Source: Desulforamulus reducens MI-1 (GTDB taxonomy: Bacteria > Bacillota > Desulfotomaculia > Desulfotomaculales > Desulfotomaculaceae). Taken from it: a stretch of DNA of 64,000 nucleotides. Positions 18,678 to 27,685 of this stretch are shown here, piece by piece. The notes beneath the pieces are model-generated. The model ran no database searches. It had not been told where the DNA came from and worked only from the letters and a program-made list of their open reading frames with translations. The stretch lies in contig NC_009253.1 of assembly GCF_000016165.1 (NCBI RefSeq), positions 1,088,332 to 1,152,331 of the forward strand, given 5' to 3'. How positions within the stretch are numbered: the first letter of the stretch is position 1; the number at the start of each line of letters is the position of its first letter. A program made the position numbers and the translations under genes.

Positions 18678-18734
18678 GAATTATAATACGTACTAACATA
18701 GTACAATAGAATCCTTTATAGTTTAATGTAATAA

Positions 18735-18816
18735 AATTAAAAGGCAAACTTTCCGAAAGGAAAGGACGCAAAGCCACGGGCCTAAGGACATTGTCTATGG
18801 TAGCCGGGCCGCCTTA
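18735..18816 (+). promoter_or_regulatory. Cyclic di-GMP-I (GEMM) riboswitch
   Basis: The sequence carries the class I core in order: AAGGCAAAC, a GNRA-capped hairpin TTTCCGAAAGGAAA, GGACGCAAAGCC, then GGGCCTAAGG, and GGTAGCCGGGCCGCC. These match the ligand-binding, tetraloop and tetraloop-receptor parts of the family. It is followed directly by a terminator hairpin and then pilB of the second pilus locus. CCTTAGG at its 3' edge can pair with CCTAAG at 18831-18836, giving an alternative to the terminator. A TATAAT at 18682-18687, just past the IS end, is a possible -10 box. Whether ligand turns expression on or off cannot be read with certainty. Confidence 0.93.
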
Positions 18817-18820
18817 GGAA

Positions 18821-18863
18821 GATCCAAAGCCCTAAGTTTTCAAACTTGTGTTTTGGATTTTTT
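18821..18863 (+). terminator. Riboswitch expression-platform terminator
   Basis: ATCCAAA (18822-18828) pairs with TTTGGAT (18852-18858), enclosing a second stem AAGTTT/AAACTT (18834-18847), followed by a T6 run (18858-18863). Position between aptamer and pilB makes it the likely regulated terminator. Confidence 0.8.
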
Positions 18864-18899
18864 GCATTTAATAATAAGTTTTATAGTAGGGGATTTGTT

Positions 18900-20576
18900 A
18901 TGAAATTTACCCGTGGTTTTTTAGGTACCTGGTTAGTAAATGAAGGTATTATTAGCCAGAAACAGTTGGAAGATGCCCTGGAATATCAAAGACAGCACCC
19001 GGGGAAAACCGGTGTTCTGGGTAAAACCCTGGTACAGTTGGGGTTTTGTTCAGAGGACGATATAGCCAGAATCATTGCCAAGCAGGCGGGGGTTCCCTTT
19101 GTGTCACTGGAAAACCATACCATAGACCCTGCAGCTATTACTGCCGTGTCTGTAGATGTTATGAAGCGCTATAAAGCCCTGCCCCTGGGTTTTAGTGAAG
19201 GAAAGCTGATGGTGGCAATGCAAAAACCTACGGATATTGTAGCCATCGATAATTTACGTGTCTTAACAGGCTTTGACATTAAGCCAGTGTTTTCTCCCGA
19301 TAGTGAATTGGACGTTGCCATTGAAAAATATAGCAGAGAAGCAATGGAATTTAACAAGGTTGAAGAAGAAACACCACAAATTGAAGAAATTACAGCAAAT
19401 ATAGATGACGACCAGAAACCGGCTGTCCAGTTAGCCAACATGATCTTATCCCAGGCTGTAGCCGCCAAGGCCAGTGACGTTCATATTGAGAGATATGAAC
19501 AACGCATGAGGGTACGCTTTAGAATTGATGGTGTATTGCATGATATTATGGAGCCGCCGGTAAAGATGCATGCCTCCCTGGTATCTCGCATCAAGGTTAT
19601 GGCTAATATGGATATAGCCGACCGCAGGATACCCCAGGACGGACGTATATCCCTGAAAATTGAAGGGAGACCCATTGATATTCGTGTGGCTACCTTACCC
19701 ACCAGTTATGGTGAAAGGTTAACCATGCGCCTGTTGGATAACTCAGCCAGAATGATTACCCTGGAAGAACTTGGTGTAGCACCCAAAATTCTTGAAAGAT
19801 ACCGTGAGATTGTTCAATTACCCTACGGTTTCATACTGGTAACCGGGCCCACCGGCAGTGGCAAAAGTACCACCCTATATGCCAGCCTAAACGCTGTGGA
19901 TTGGGTCGGTAAGAATGTTATTACCATTGAAGACCCTGTGGAATACCGGATGGAAGGCGTAAACCAGATTCAGATTAATCCCCAGGCAGGTCTTACCTTT
20001 GCCTCAGGTCTTCGCTCCATCCTGCGCAGTGACCCGGATATTATCATGGTGGGTGAGATTCGTGATCAAGAAACTGCAAAAATTGCCATAGAATCGGCCA
20101 TGACTGGACATATGGTCTTTGCTACCCTACATACCAATGATGCCCCTGGGGCCATCAGCCGTTTAACCGAAATGGGAATAGAACCCTTTCTTACTGCTTC
20201 ATCTTTAGTATGTGTTTTAGCCCAGCGCTTGGCCCGGGTCCTTTGCCCCCATTGTAAGGAAGCCATTCAGTTAACCAGAAGGGATTTGGCAAAGGTGCCG
20301 GACTTCCCCTTTGCAGAAGGAGAGGACGTGGTTACCCTATATAAGCCCAAAGGCTGTATGCGTTGCAGCAATACCGGCTTTCGAGGCAGGGTAGGAATCT
20401 ACGAACTATTATTTGTTACAGAGAAAATTCAACGCCTGGCCCTGGAGAAGGCCTCGGCCAAAGAAATAACAAGTGCCGCCCTAGAAGAGGGCATGGTTGT
20501 TCTCCGGCAGGATGGTTTGTTAAAGGTAAAACAAGGTATCACTTCGCTGGAAGAAGTATTGAGGGTGGTTGTTTAA
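18900..20576 (+). CDS. pilB: Type IV pilus assembly ATPase PilB (locus 2)
   Basis: A 558-aa assembly motor. The N-terminal MshEN domain (about 5-145) is a known cyclic-di-GMP binding fold in some homologues. Walker A GPTGSGKSTT starts at residue 316, Walker B is in DPDIIMVGEIRD, and zinc-type CPHC and CMRC pairs are near 445 and 483. ATG 18900 has TAGGGGAT upstream, and an earlier in-frame start would fall inside the terminator. First gene of the riboswitch-controlled operon; its stop is 1 nt from pilT. Confidence 0.95.
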   Translation: MKFTRGFLGTWLVNEGIISQKQLEDALEYQRQHPGKTGVLGKTLVQLGFCSEDDIARIIAKQAGVPFVSLENHTIDPAAITAVSVDVMKRYKALPLGFSEGKLMVAMQKPTDIVAIDNLRVLTGFDIKPVFSPDSELDVAIEKYSREAMEFNKVEEETPQIEEITANIDDDQKPAVQLANMILSQAVAAKASDVHIERYEQRMRVRFRIDGVLHDIMEPPVKMHASLVSRIKVMANMDIADRRIPQDGRISLKIEGRPIDIRVATLPTSYGERLTMRLLDNSARMITLEELGVAPKILERYREIVQLPYGFILVTGPTGSGKSTTLYASLNAVDWVGKNVITIEDPVEYRMEGVNQIQINPQAGLTFASGLRSILRSDPDIIMVGEIRDQETAKIAIESAMTGHMVFATLHTNDAPGAISRLTEMGIEPFLTASSLVCVLAQRLARVLCPHCKEAIQLTRRDLAKVPDFPFAEGEDVVTLYKPKGCMRCSNTGFRGRVGIYELLFVTEKIQRLALEKASAKEITSAALEEGMVVLRQDGLLKVKQGITSLEEVLRVVV

Positions 20577-20577
20577 C

Positions 20578-21660
20578 ATGGATAGCCGAAAAATACCGGA
20601 TATCAATGAAATATTAATACGCACCGTCGGCATGAACGGTTCAGACCTGCACTTAAATGTGGGGACATCTCCGGCGGTACGGGTTTATGGCGAACTTGTG
20701 CGGATGGAAGATGTACCGAGGTTGCTGCCCAAGGATATAGAGGATATCATTTATCCCATTCTTCAGCCACACCAAAGGGAGCAACTGGAGAAGGATTTGG
20801 AACTGGATTTCTCCTACTCAATTCCAGGGGTAAGTCGCTTTCGTGGTAATATTATGTGGCAAAGGGGAACGCTGGCTGTAAACTTCCGAGTGGTAGCCAT
20901 AAATATCCCACAACTGGATGATTTAGGCTTGCCGCCAACCGTCAAGGAATTTTCACGCTTACCCCGAGGGTTGGTGCTGGTGACTGGACCCACCGGCAGC
21001 GGCAAATCCACCACCCTAGCTTCGATCATTGATCTAATTAACCAAGAAAGAAGCTTAAACGTCGTAACCATAGAGAATCCCATTGAATTTTTGCATAGTC
21101 ACAAAAAATCCATTATTAAGCAGCGGGAGGTGGGCATTGATACCCACTCCTTTGCCAACGCCCTACGTCATGTACTGCGCCATGACCCCGATGTTATTTT
21201 AGTTGGGGAAATGCGGGACTTGGAAAGTATCTCCATAGCACTTACTGCCGCCGAAACGGGTCATTTGGTGTTTTCTACCCTGCATACCCAAACAGCCACC
21301 TTGGCAGTGAATCGTATTGTGGATGTGTTCTCAGAAGGCATGCGTAACCAGATCAGACAGCAACTGGCAGATTCTTTGCAAGCTGTTATTGCCCAGCAGC
21401 TGATACCCCGAGCGGACGGTAAGGGTAGAACCATTGCAGTGGAACTTTTACTCAGCAATCCTGCTGTGAGAAATTTAATTCGTGAAGGAAAAGAGCACCA
21501 ATTGTATACGGTTATGCAGACTTCCCGGAATACCGGCATGCAGACCATGGATCAAGCACTGGCAACCCTTTGTCTAACAGGGAAAATTAGCCGTAACATG
21601 GCCCTTGAGCGCTGTGTTGATAAAATTGAACTGGAACGGGCCTTGAACAGAGGCTTCTAA
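20578..21660 (+). CDS. pilT: Pilus retraction ATPase PilT
   Basis: Hexameric ATPase that depolymerises pili and drives twitching. It is 360 aa. The N-terminal PAS-like part holds GSDLHLNVGTSPAVR, Walker A is GPTGSGKSTT near residue 138, the Asp-box and Walker B are in LRHDPDVILVGEMRD, and a His box lies in TGHLVFSTLHTQTA. ATG 20578 follows a GAGGGTGG inside the end of pilB. It is the only retraction ATPase in the window, so locus 2 is a dynamic type IVa-like pilus. Confidence 0.95.
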   Translation: MDSRKIPDINEILIRTVGMNGSDLHLNVGTSPAVRVYGELVRMEDVPRLLPKDIEDIIYPILQPHQREQLEKDLELDFSYSIPGVSRFRGNIMWQRGTLAVNFRVVAINIPQLDDLGLPPTVKEFSRLPRGLVLVTGPTGSGKSTTLASIIDLINQERSLNVVTIENPIEFLHSHKKSIIKQREVGIDTHSFANALRHVLRHDPDVILVGEMRDLESISIALTAAETGHLVFSTLHTQTATLAVNRIVDVFSEGMRNQIRQQLADSLQAVIAQQLIPRADGKGRTIAVELLLSNPAVRNLIREGKEHQLYTVMQTSRNTGMQTMDQALATLCLTGKISRNMALERCVDKIELERALNRGF

Positions 21661-21706
21661 TAGATATGGTATAGAAACAGTTATATAAAGCGGGTGGGGG
21701 GGTAAT

Positions 21707-22912
21707 ATGCCTTTATACTCCTACGAGGCAATGGATAAGCTTGGCAACACAATTGAAGGGAAATTAGAGGCAGAAGACGAATGGACTGTGGCATCCCGCC
21801 TAAGCAAGATGGGCTACACAACCCTAGAAGTGGAAGAACTAAAAGAATCAGTCATTAAAACATCTTTTGGTAAGCGTAAGGTTAAGCTTGGCGAGTTAGC
21901 CTTTTTCAGTCGTCAATTGGCCGCCATGCTAACAGCAGGGATTCCTTTAACTCGTTGTCTGTATACCCTCAGTGAGCAAACCAGTAACCCTATACTGGCC
22001 AGTTGTGCTGGTGAAGTTGCCAGCAAGGTTGAGAGTGGTATTGGTTTTTCGGAGGCCCTAAGTTCACATAAAGCTATTTTTTCCACCATGTATATTGAAA
22101 TGGTAAAGGCGGGGGAAATGAGTGGTTCCTTAAATGAAATTTTAACAAGACTATCCCTACAACTGGAGAAGGATAAGCTGCTGCGAGATAGTTTAAAGGC
22201 GGCGACCTTTTATCCCTCCATTGTTCTAACCTTTGCGGGTCTTGTAATTCTGGCTATGATGTTTTTTGTAGTACCGATTTTTATTGGTATGTTTCCCCCG
22301 GGTATGAAATTACCCCTGCCCACCCAAATTGTGGTGGGGCTCAGTAATTCAATGCGGAATTATTGGTATCTACATGCCTTGGGCTTTGTGCTGACCATTC
22401 TGGGTCTTAAAATATATTTGGGCAGTGAGTTGGGCCGTAAAACTTGGGATGAAATAAAATTTCGCCTACCCATCTTTGGGGAACTATTTAAAAAGGCCAC
22501 CATTGCCCGTTTCAGTCGCATGTTGGCAACACTGCTTGGTGGGGGTATCCCTGTGTTACAGGCCCTGGAATCTGCCGGGCCATCCTCTGGCAGCAGGCAG
22601 GTGACCGAGGCGATCCGAATGACAGGGACACGGATTCAGGAAGGGCAGAGTATCGCTACCCCCTTGAAGGAAAGTAAATTCTTTCCTCCTATGGTAATAA
22701 ATATGATTGCGGTGGGAGAGGAAACCGGTCAACTGTCGGTTTTGCTGGGAAGGGTAGCTGATTTCTATGAGGAAGAAGTAGCCACCATGACCAAAGGTCT
22801 TTCTTCTATCCTGGAACCCCTGCTACTGATCATCGTTGGTATTACCATCGGGGCCATTGTAATTGCCATTTACCTACCCATATTTTCTGTTGTAACGTCG
22901 GTAGGCAAATAG
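21707..22912 (+). CDS. pilC: Type IV pilus platform protein PilC (locus 2)
   Basis: 401-aa polytopic platform protein, the same length as its locus 1 counterpart. Two GspF domains contain FFSRQLAAMLTAGIPLTRCL and RFSRMLATLLGGGIPVLQAL, each followed by a GEMSGSL/GEETGQLS motif. Hydrophobic segments lie near 168-192, 218-238 and 370-395. SD GGTGGGGGGG precedes ATG 21707. Confidence 0.94.
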   Translation: MPLYSYEAMDKLGNTIEGKLEAEDEWTVASRLSKMGYTTLEVEELKESVIKTSFGKRKVKLGELAFFSRQLAAMLTAGIPLTRCLYTLSEQTSNPILASCAGEVASKVESGIGFSEALSSHKAIFSTMYIEMVKAGEMSGSLNEILTRLSLQLEKDKLLRDSLKAATFYPSIVLTFAGLVILAMMFFVVPIFIGMFPPGMKLPLPTQIVVGLSNSMRNYWYLHALGFVLTILGLKIYLGSELGRKTWDEIKFRLPIFGELFKKATIARFSRMLATLLGGGIPVLQALESAGPSSGSRQVTEAIRMTGTRIQEGQSIATPLKESKFFPPMVINMIAVGEETGQLSVLLGRVADFYEEEVATMTKGLSSILEPLLLIIVGITIGAIVIAIYLPIFSVVTSVGK

Positions 22913-22958
22913 GTGTCAAACAGAATTATCATATTGCAGTTTATGGAGAGGGTATCTT

Positions 22959-24005
22959 ATGGCATTTTTTAAACCCGCTGGTGCAGTTGGGCTGCAGATA
23001 GATACTGGCATAATCAGGGTTGTGGAGTTAAAGGGGACTGCCCGCTTTGCATCACTGGTTACTGCTGGGCAAATTGACATTCCGGACCACGCTGTGGTTG
23101 ATGGAATCGTTGTTGATGTGCAAACCGTGGCACAGGCCATCCGGGATCTATGGGAAAGGCATAATATTAAGGATCGTGAAGTGGTACTGGGAATCTGCAA
23201 TCAAGGCGTGTTTATGCGCTACACTACCTTCCCCAAAATACCGGACAAAAAACTGGCACAGGCCCTGCGGTTTCAAGCCGGAGAATATTTTCCCATTGAT
23301 AACTCGCAACTTGTTTTTGATTATGCTGTGCTGGGTGAGGATAAAAAGGCAAACAATATTAAATTAAAAGTACTGCTGGTGGCTGCCAGAAAGGATTTGC
23401 TGGATATCAGCCTGAGGACCTTGGAGGCCGCCCATCTACAGCCTAAGGTCGTAGATATTTCTTATCTTGCTTTACTGAGAACACTCACCAGAGAGCAGCT
23501 TTCAGATAGCCTTGTTCTGGTGGACCTAGCCAATGGTCTTACGACCATTCAACTGGTACATGAAGGGATACCACGTTTTTCTAGGGTAATATCCCATTCC
23601 CTGCAATCCTATGCCCGTGAGGTAAATGTCCCGTTGGCTGATGAAAACCTGACCTCACTGCCCCTGGTGGCTGCAACGGAGGAGGTTGCTGCTAGAAGCT
23701 ATACAGGCTTTAATACTCCTGAGGATTGGAGCACCACCCTGGCCAATGAAATTCGATCCTCAGTTAGTTATTACCTGGCCCAGGCCAATGCAGGTTCAGT
23801 GGAAATAGTTATCCTCAGTGGCAGAGGGGCACGTATTTCCGGACTTGCGGAACGTCTGCAGGAGGAACTGGGAGTTCGTGTTGAAGTGTTGTATCCTCTA
23901 AAAAATCTTCAGGAGAGTCTTCAAAGTAATGGGTTAGGTTTTGCAGATATAGGTACAGATTTTACCTCTTGCATAGGTCTGGCTCTCAGGGGATTGGGGG
24001 AATAG
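22959..24005 (+). CDS. pilM: PilM (locus 2)
   Basis: 348-aa actin-fold protein. GLQIDTGIIRVVELKG is the phosphate-binding start, VLVDLANGLTTIQLV is the second nucleotide motif, and IVILSGRGARISGLAERL is toward the C-terminus. It recruits PilN through its N-terminal motif. It is spaced 4 nt from pilN. Confidence 0.92.
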   Translation: MAFFKPAGAVGLQIDTGIIRVVELKGTARFASLVTAGQIDIPDHAVVDGIVVDVQTVAQAIRDLWERHNIKDREVVLGICNQGVFMRYTTFPKIPDKKLAQALRFQAGEYFPIDNSQLVFDYAVLGEDKKANNIKLKVLLVAARKDLLDISLRTLEAAHLQPKVVDISYLALLRTLTREQLSDSLVLVDLANGLTTIQLVHEGIPRFSRVISHSLQSYAREVNVPLADENLTSLPLVAATEEVAARSYTGFNTPEDWSTTLANEIRSSVSYYLAQANAGSVEIVILSGRGARISGLAERLQEELGVRVEVLYPLKNLQESLQSNGLGFADIGTDFTSCIGLALRGLGE

Positions 24006-24009
24006 CTAC

Positions 24010-24750
24010 ATGGACATAAGGATAAATTTGTTACCCCCGGAAATTAAGCATCAATTTGAGCAAAGAAAAAAGCAGCAAAGGTTAATGATAATATCTGCAG
24101 TAATTTTAGCAATATTTGTTTGTGTTATGATCGGGCTCCAAATTGGCACGCAAAAAGTTAGAAGTGATATAGCAAAGCTGCAGCAACAGAAGCTGGGTTT
24201 AGAAAAACAGGTAACCCTCCTAAAACCATACCAGGAGCTTCAGGCAAAGAAAGAAAAGGTGGATAAACGTGTTAGGCAAGCAATGGGTACGTCTGCCGAT
24301 TACACTCCACTGCTGGAGGGGATCGGCATATATATGCCGCCCAATGTCTGGCTTGAGGAATTTTCAGTCAGTCTGGAAAAGAAAAATGACAAGAATGCAT
24401 CTCAGAATAATTTGATGTTAAATAAAGATAATGAGATGTTAGATAAAGTAAATAAAGTGGCAGATGATGTGGTAAACAAGGGTTTCTCTAATAACGGAGA
24501 TCAGGATAAAAAGAAAGCTGAACAACTTGTTTCCTACGGGGAAGTTTATATCAGGGGCTATGCTTTAGATCACTTTTCCGTCGCCAATTGGCTTAAGGAA
24601 CTGGAAAAGATACCCCAGATAACGGGTATTCGCTGCCAGTTCTCCTCCGAGGAGGAGACCGCTGGAGAACTGCTCACAACTTTTGAAATAAAGGCTGCCC
24701 TGGTACAGCCCAGGGATACACAACCATCCGGCCAAAGGGTGGGTGAATAA
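24010..24750 (+). CDS. pilN: PilN (locus 2)
   Basis: 246-aa bitopic membrane protein starting MDIRINLLPPEIK, the PilM-docking motif. The membrane segment is at about 26-47, with a coiled coil after it. A charged Asn/Lys/Asp-rich insertion at about residues 128-170 is not usual for the family and separates the two halves of the periplasmic-type domain. Confidence 0.9.
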   Translation: MDIRINLLPPEIKHQFEQRKKQQRLMIISAVILAIFVCVMIGLQIGTQKVRSDIAKLQQQKLGLEKQVTLLKPYQELQAKKEKVDKRVRQAMGTSADYTPLLEGIGIYMPPNVWLEEFSVSLEKKNDKNASQNNLMLNKDNEMLDKVNKVADDVVNKGFSNNGDQDKKKAEQLVSYGEVYIRGYALDHFSVANWLKELEKIPQITGIRCQFSSEEETAGELLTTFEIKAALVQPRDTQPSGQRVGE

Positions 24751-24755
24751 TTAGT

Positions 24756-25286
24756 ATGAAGCAAAAGAAATCGCAGCAATACCTTACTGCACTTTTAGCA
24801 GTCATCGCCGGTGTCCTAATGGTTTTCCTTATTTATCATCAGTTAATGTCATTAAAAGCGGCCCGGCAAGAGGCTTTGTCATTAGAGTCAGCCTTAACAC
24901 AAACCAATTCCCAATTACAGTCCCTGGTAAAACTGCAAAAACAAGCGGTTAATATACAAGAACAGATCGATAAACTGGAACAGGTGATGCCTGCTGAACC
25001 ATTGGAAGATTTACTTATCAAGGACTTACAGGCCAATGCCAGTATCCATGATCTCCACCTGCTTGAGATTTCCTTTGATGACTATATTAACCAAAAGGAC
25101 TATGGGGAGATACCCTTTAATTTCACACTGGAGGGCCAATATCTGGGCTTGCTGGATTTTTTAAAGGATTTGCAAAGGGGGCCTAGGGCTGTGCTGATTA
25201 AGGAAATAAAGATAACCAAGGAAGAACCTGACTTACCGATTATAACCATTAATGTAACCGCCAGTACCTTTTTCACCAATGAATAA
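24756..25286 (+). CDS. pilO: PilO (locus 2)
   Basis: 176-aa membrane protein. One membrane segment (TALLAVIAGVLMVFLIY), a coiled coil with SLESALTQTNSQLQSL and a C-terminal PilO domain with PFNFTLEGQYLGLLDFLKDLQ. It is shorter than the locus 1 copy. It partners PilN. Confidence 0.9.
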   Translation: MKQKKSQQYLTALLAVIAGVLMVFLIYHQLMSLKAARQEALSLESALTQTNSQLQSLVKLQKQAVNIQEQIDKLEQVMPAEPLEDLLIKDLQANASIHDLHLLEISFDDYINQKDYGEIPFNFTLEGQYLGLLDFLKDLQRGPRAVLIKEIKITKEEPDLPIITINVTASTFFTNE

Positions 25287-25324
25287 ATTTTGAGAAAGCT
25301 TTTTTGGCCAGGGGGAAGGTAGCT

Positions 25325-25963
25325 ATGCAGAAGAAAAGCCTGAAAGATATAGAAATAAACAAAGAACTATTTCAGCAGATATGGAAGAAACTCAACGAAA
25401 CCAAAGTTGAAGATATCCTTCCCTATCTTAAGAAAAATAAAAAGGTTGCCTTAGGGGCGGTTTTCCTGCTAATTACCCTGGTGGGGTTAGTCTATCTGGT
25501 AAAGTTAAATATGGACACCTTTAAGTCCCAGAATGGACAGACCGCAGAAGTTTCCCCGCCGGCAGGGGTTAACCCCAAACTACCGGTATCTACCTTTTTA
25601 CCCCAGGAAAAAAGAACCCTTGGGCAGGCAACAACCCTAAAGGACCCCTTCGCCGGCAGAATGAAGTTAAAGGGCATCATGACCGGCGGTGGGGGAAGCA
25701 ACCTGGCCATCATTGAGCTTGGCAACACCTCCTATATTGCCAAACCGGGAACGGAAATAAGCAAGGGGCTGTTTGTGGAAGCAATAAAACCCGATTTAGT
25801 CATTCTCAAGACCAAAGAAGAAAGAATGTATCTGGAATTCAATGGCCGCACAAAAACAGAGCAAATTAGCAAGGACAAACCAAAGGCAGAAGATAAGGCA
25901 AAAGAAGAGCCTGCCAAGGATAAGACTAAGGATACCACTGCCAGTGATAGTAATAAACAATAG
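25325..25963 (+). CDS. PilP/GspC-like membrane protein
   Basis: A 212-aa bitopic protein with a cytoplasmic N-terminus of about 45 residues, a membrane segment near 46-66, a Pro-rich linker, and a small beta domain with DPFAGRMKLKGIMTGGGGSNLAIIEL and YIAKPGTEISKGLFV. That domain resembles the PilP/GspC homology region. The C-terminus is a highly charged Lys/Asp/Glu tail. In diderms PilP bridges PilNO to the secretin; here the partner could be the barrel-less PilQ-like protein next door. ATG 25325 follows GGGGGAAGGT. Confidence 0.7.
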   Translation: MQKKSLKDIEINKELFQQIWKKLNETKVEDILPYLKKNKKVALGAVFLLITLVGLVYLVKLNMDTFKSQNGQTAEVSPPAGVNPKLPVSTFLPQEKRTLGQATTLKDPFAGRMKLKGIMTGGGGSNLAIIELGNTSYIAKPGTEISKGLFVEAIKPDLVILKTKEERMYLEFNGRTKTEQISKDKPKAEDKAKEEPAKDKTKDTTASDSNKQ

Positions 25964-25981
25964 CAGAAAGGGGGATAGGAT

Positions 25982-27109
25982 ATGTCACTGATAAATAATT
26001 ATCTAAGACAAAGAAAAAAAGACCTCATAAACGTTATAAAAAAGACACTGTTTATTGCATTTATGTTAACACTTATTTCTTATCAGATTGGTATAAGAGA
26101 ATCCTTTGCTGATTCAACTCCAATTAAAAGTGATAACGACCTTCCCACCTTCACAGAGGCTGCCTCTGACAATGGCAGTCAGGGGGGATTCTCCCTGGAC
26201 GTCAGGGGTGCCGACCTGCGGGATGTCCTTTCTGCCTTGGCCATAAAAATGGGAGTTAATATCATCCTGCTGGGCACAGAGCCAATAGAAATGGATTTTC
26301 AGGCGAAGAATATCTCTCCCAAGGGAGCCTTTGAGCTGATTATCCAAAGCAAAGGATTAGCCTATGTACAGAACGGAGACATCCTGATTGTTGGCACACC
26401 GGCAGATTTGGAAAAAGACTTTTTTAGTCAGATGATCTTAACCAGATTTGATACATATCATATTACAACCGACAAAGTGCAAAAGATGATTGCGGATCTC
26501 GGTGTACAAGGGGTTAAAAGTGTTCTTGTTGATACCAATCCTCATATTATATGGGTTCAGGGAACCGCCGAGGGCTTGGAAAAAGTTCACGAACTAATTG
26601 CCAATGTGGATGTGGAAGAAGTTAAAGAAAAAACCATCGAAGAACAGCAAGCCCGGTTTGTTTATACACTAACTAATGTAGTAGCAGCAGATGCAGCCAC
26701 CCGCCTAGAAAAATTTGGTTTTAAAGATATTGTTACCATTGCAACGGACGGTGACCGCTACGGGCACGAACTGATGGTGATCTGTCCGAAAAAGATTGAA
26801 ACCGAAGTAAAGACCGCTTTAAATAACATCGACGGAACCCGTAAAAGAACCAGGGCTCCTGTCCTAACGGCCAAGGGTACCTATGCCCACCAGGCTTTAG
26901 CTTCAGCCCGGGATCTCCTCAGCGAGATCAGCGGCGTATCCGCCGGCAACATGAATATCTCCAGAAACCTAGGCCCCAGCTCAGAACCCATCCATGTGCT
27001 GTGGGTAGAAGAAACACCTGATAAAATCAGGATGCTCAAGGACTTGGTGACAGAAATGAAGCTGGAGGAAATTACCCAAGGTGACTCCGATAAAAAGGAT
27101 TCTGAATAA
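25982..27109 (+). CDS. PilQ-like protein with N-domains but no secretin barrel
   Basis: 375 aa. A basic N-terminus and hydrophobic segment (about 19-42) give a signal peptide or membrane anchor. An STN/N0-like domain follows at about 70-135 (FSLDVRGADLRDVLSALAIKMGVNII ... AYVQNGDILIVG), then N1-like repeats at about 150-220 and 225-290 (TYHITTDKVQKMIADLGVQG; FVYTLTNVVAADAATRLEKF). The sequence stops after a third such module near 370 without the roughly 200-residue secretin beta-barrel of PilQ/GspD. In a cell without an outer membrane a periplasmic-ring-only scaffold would make sense. Function is inferred. Confidence 0.72.
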   Translation: MSLINNYLRQRKKDLINVIKKTLFIAFMLTLISYQIGIRESFADSTPIKSDNDLPTFTEAASDNGSQGGFSLDVRGADLRDVLSALAIKMGVNIILLGTEPIEMDFQAKNISPKGAFELIIQSKGLAYVQNGDILIVGTPADLEKDFFSQMILTRFDTYHITTDKVQKMIADLGVQGVKSVLVDTNPHIIWVQGTAEGLEKVHELIANVDVEEVKEKTIEEQQARFVYTLTNVVAADAATRLEKFGFKDIVTIATDGDRYGHELMVICPKKIETEVKTALNNIDGTRKRTRAPVLTAKGTYAHQALASARDLLSEISGVSAGNMNISRNLGPSSEPIHVLWVEETPDKIRMLKDLVTEMKLEEITQGDSDKKDSE

Positions 27110-27147
27110 AAAATAAGATATTTTTGATTTGAAAGGGGGTGAATTGG

Positions 27148-27510
27148 ATGTTAAAAATTGCAAAAATGCTTCGCAACAGAAAAGGCTTCACTCTGGTGGA
27201 GTTGATGGTGGTAGTTGCAATTATTGGTATTTTAGCGACTATTGCTGTACCAATGTATAACAATGTTACAAAAGATGCTCAAGATGCCGCTAATGAAGCA
27301 ACTGCAAGAACACTTAATGGAGCAATTTCTATGTATATGGCCAAACAGACTAGTACAGAAGTTGCAGCCTTTGTAGTTAAGGATAAAGCAGGTGTCCTTG
27401 CTGAGTTAGTTGCTAAGGGGTATATACAAGCAGGTGCTGATGTAACAAATTTGAATTTTACTGATGGTACTGCTACACCCCTTAAAGCACCTGTTTATGT
27501 TGCACCTTAA
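27148..27510 (+). CDS. pilA: Major type IV pilin PilA
   Basis: 120-aa prepilin. Leader of 13 residues ending NRKG, then [22 protein letters not shown], with Phe1 and Glu5. The mature form is about 107 aa with no cysteines, short for a type IVa pilin, and has an Ala-rich helix and a small C-terminal beta region. ATG 27148 is chosen because AAAGGGGGTGA lies 5 nt upstream. Strong SD, a separate upstream gap and two terminators after it fit the most highly expressed subunit of locus 2. Confidence 0.9.
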   Translation: MLKIAKMLRNRKGFTLVELMVVVAIIGILATIAVPMYNNVTKDAQDAANEATARTLNGAISMYMAKQTSTEVAAFVVKDKAGVLAELVAKGYIQAGADVTNLNFTDGTATPLKAPVYVAP

Positions 27511-27582
27511 ACTTAAGAATCTAGGGCTTTAGAGCTAGGTACCATATTTGCTCTACAAAGTAAAGCTCCTGACGTCGCTTCA

Positions 27583-27629
27583 CTTTGCTAAAGTGCCAGG
27601 CACTTTACTTAAGCAAAGGAGTACTTTTT
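27583..27629 (+). terminator. Intrinsic terminator 1 after pilA
   Basis: CTTTGCT (27583-27589) pairs with AGCAAAG (27612-27618) around an inner stem from the perfect repeat TAAAGTGCC-A-GGCACTTTA (27589-27607). A T6 run follows at 27624-27629. Confidence 0.65.
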
Positions 27630-27685
27630 TATGTTGTGCAAGGTCCAAAAAGGGTAACTTGTTAACTTAATTACTGGAAACAATT

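Noticed and set aside
27148-27510. PilA as a conductive (e-pilin-type) pilin
   Set aside because: The mature protein is short and has aromatics at positions 1, 24, 50, 62, 79, 91 and 104, but the density is about 6-7 percent with gaps near 25 residues, lower than in known conductive pilins. No firm support.
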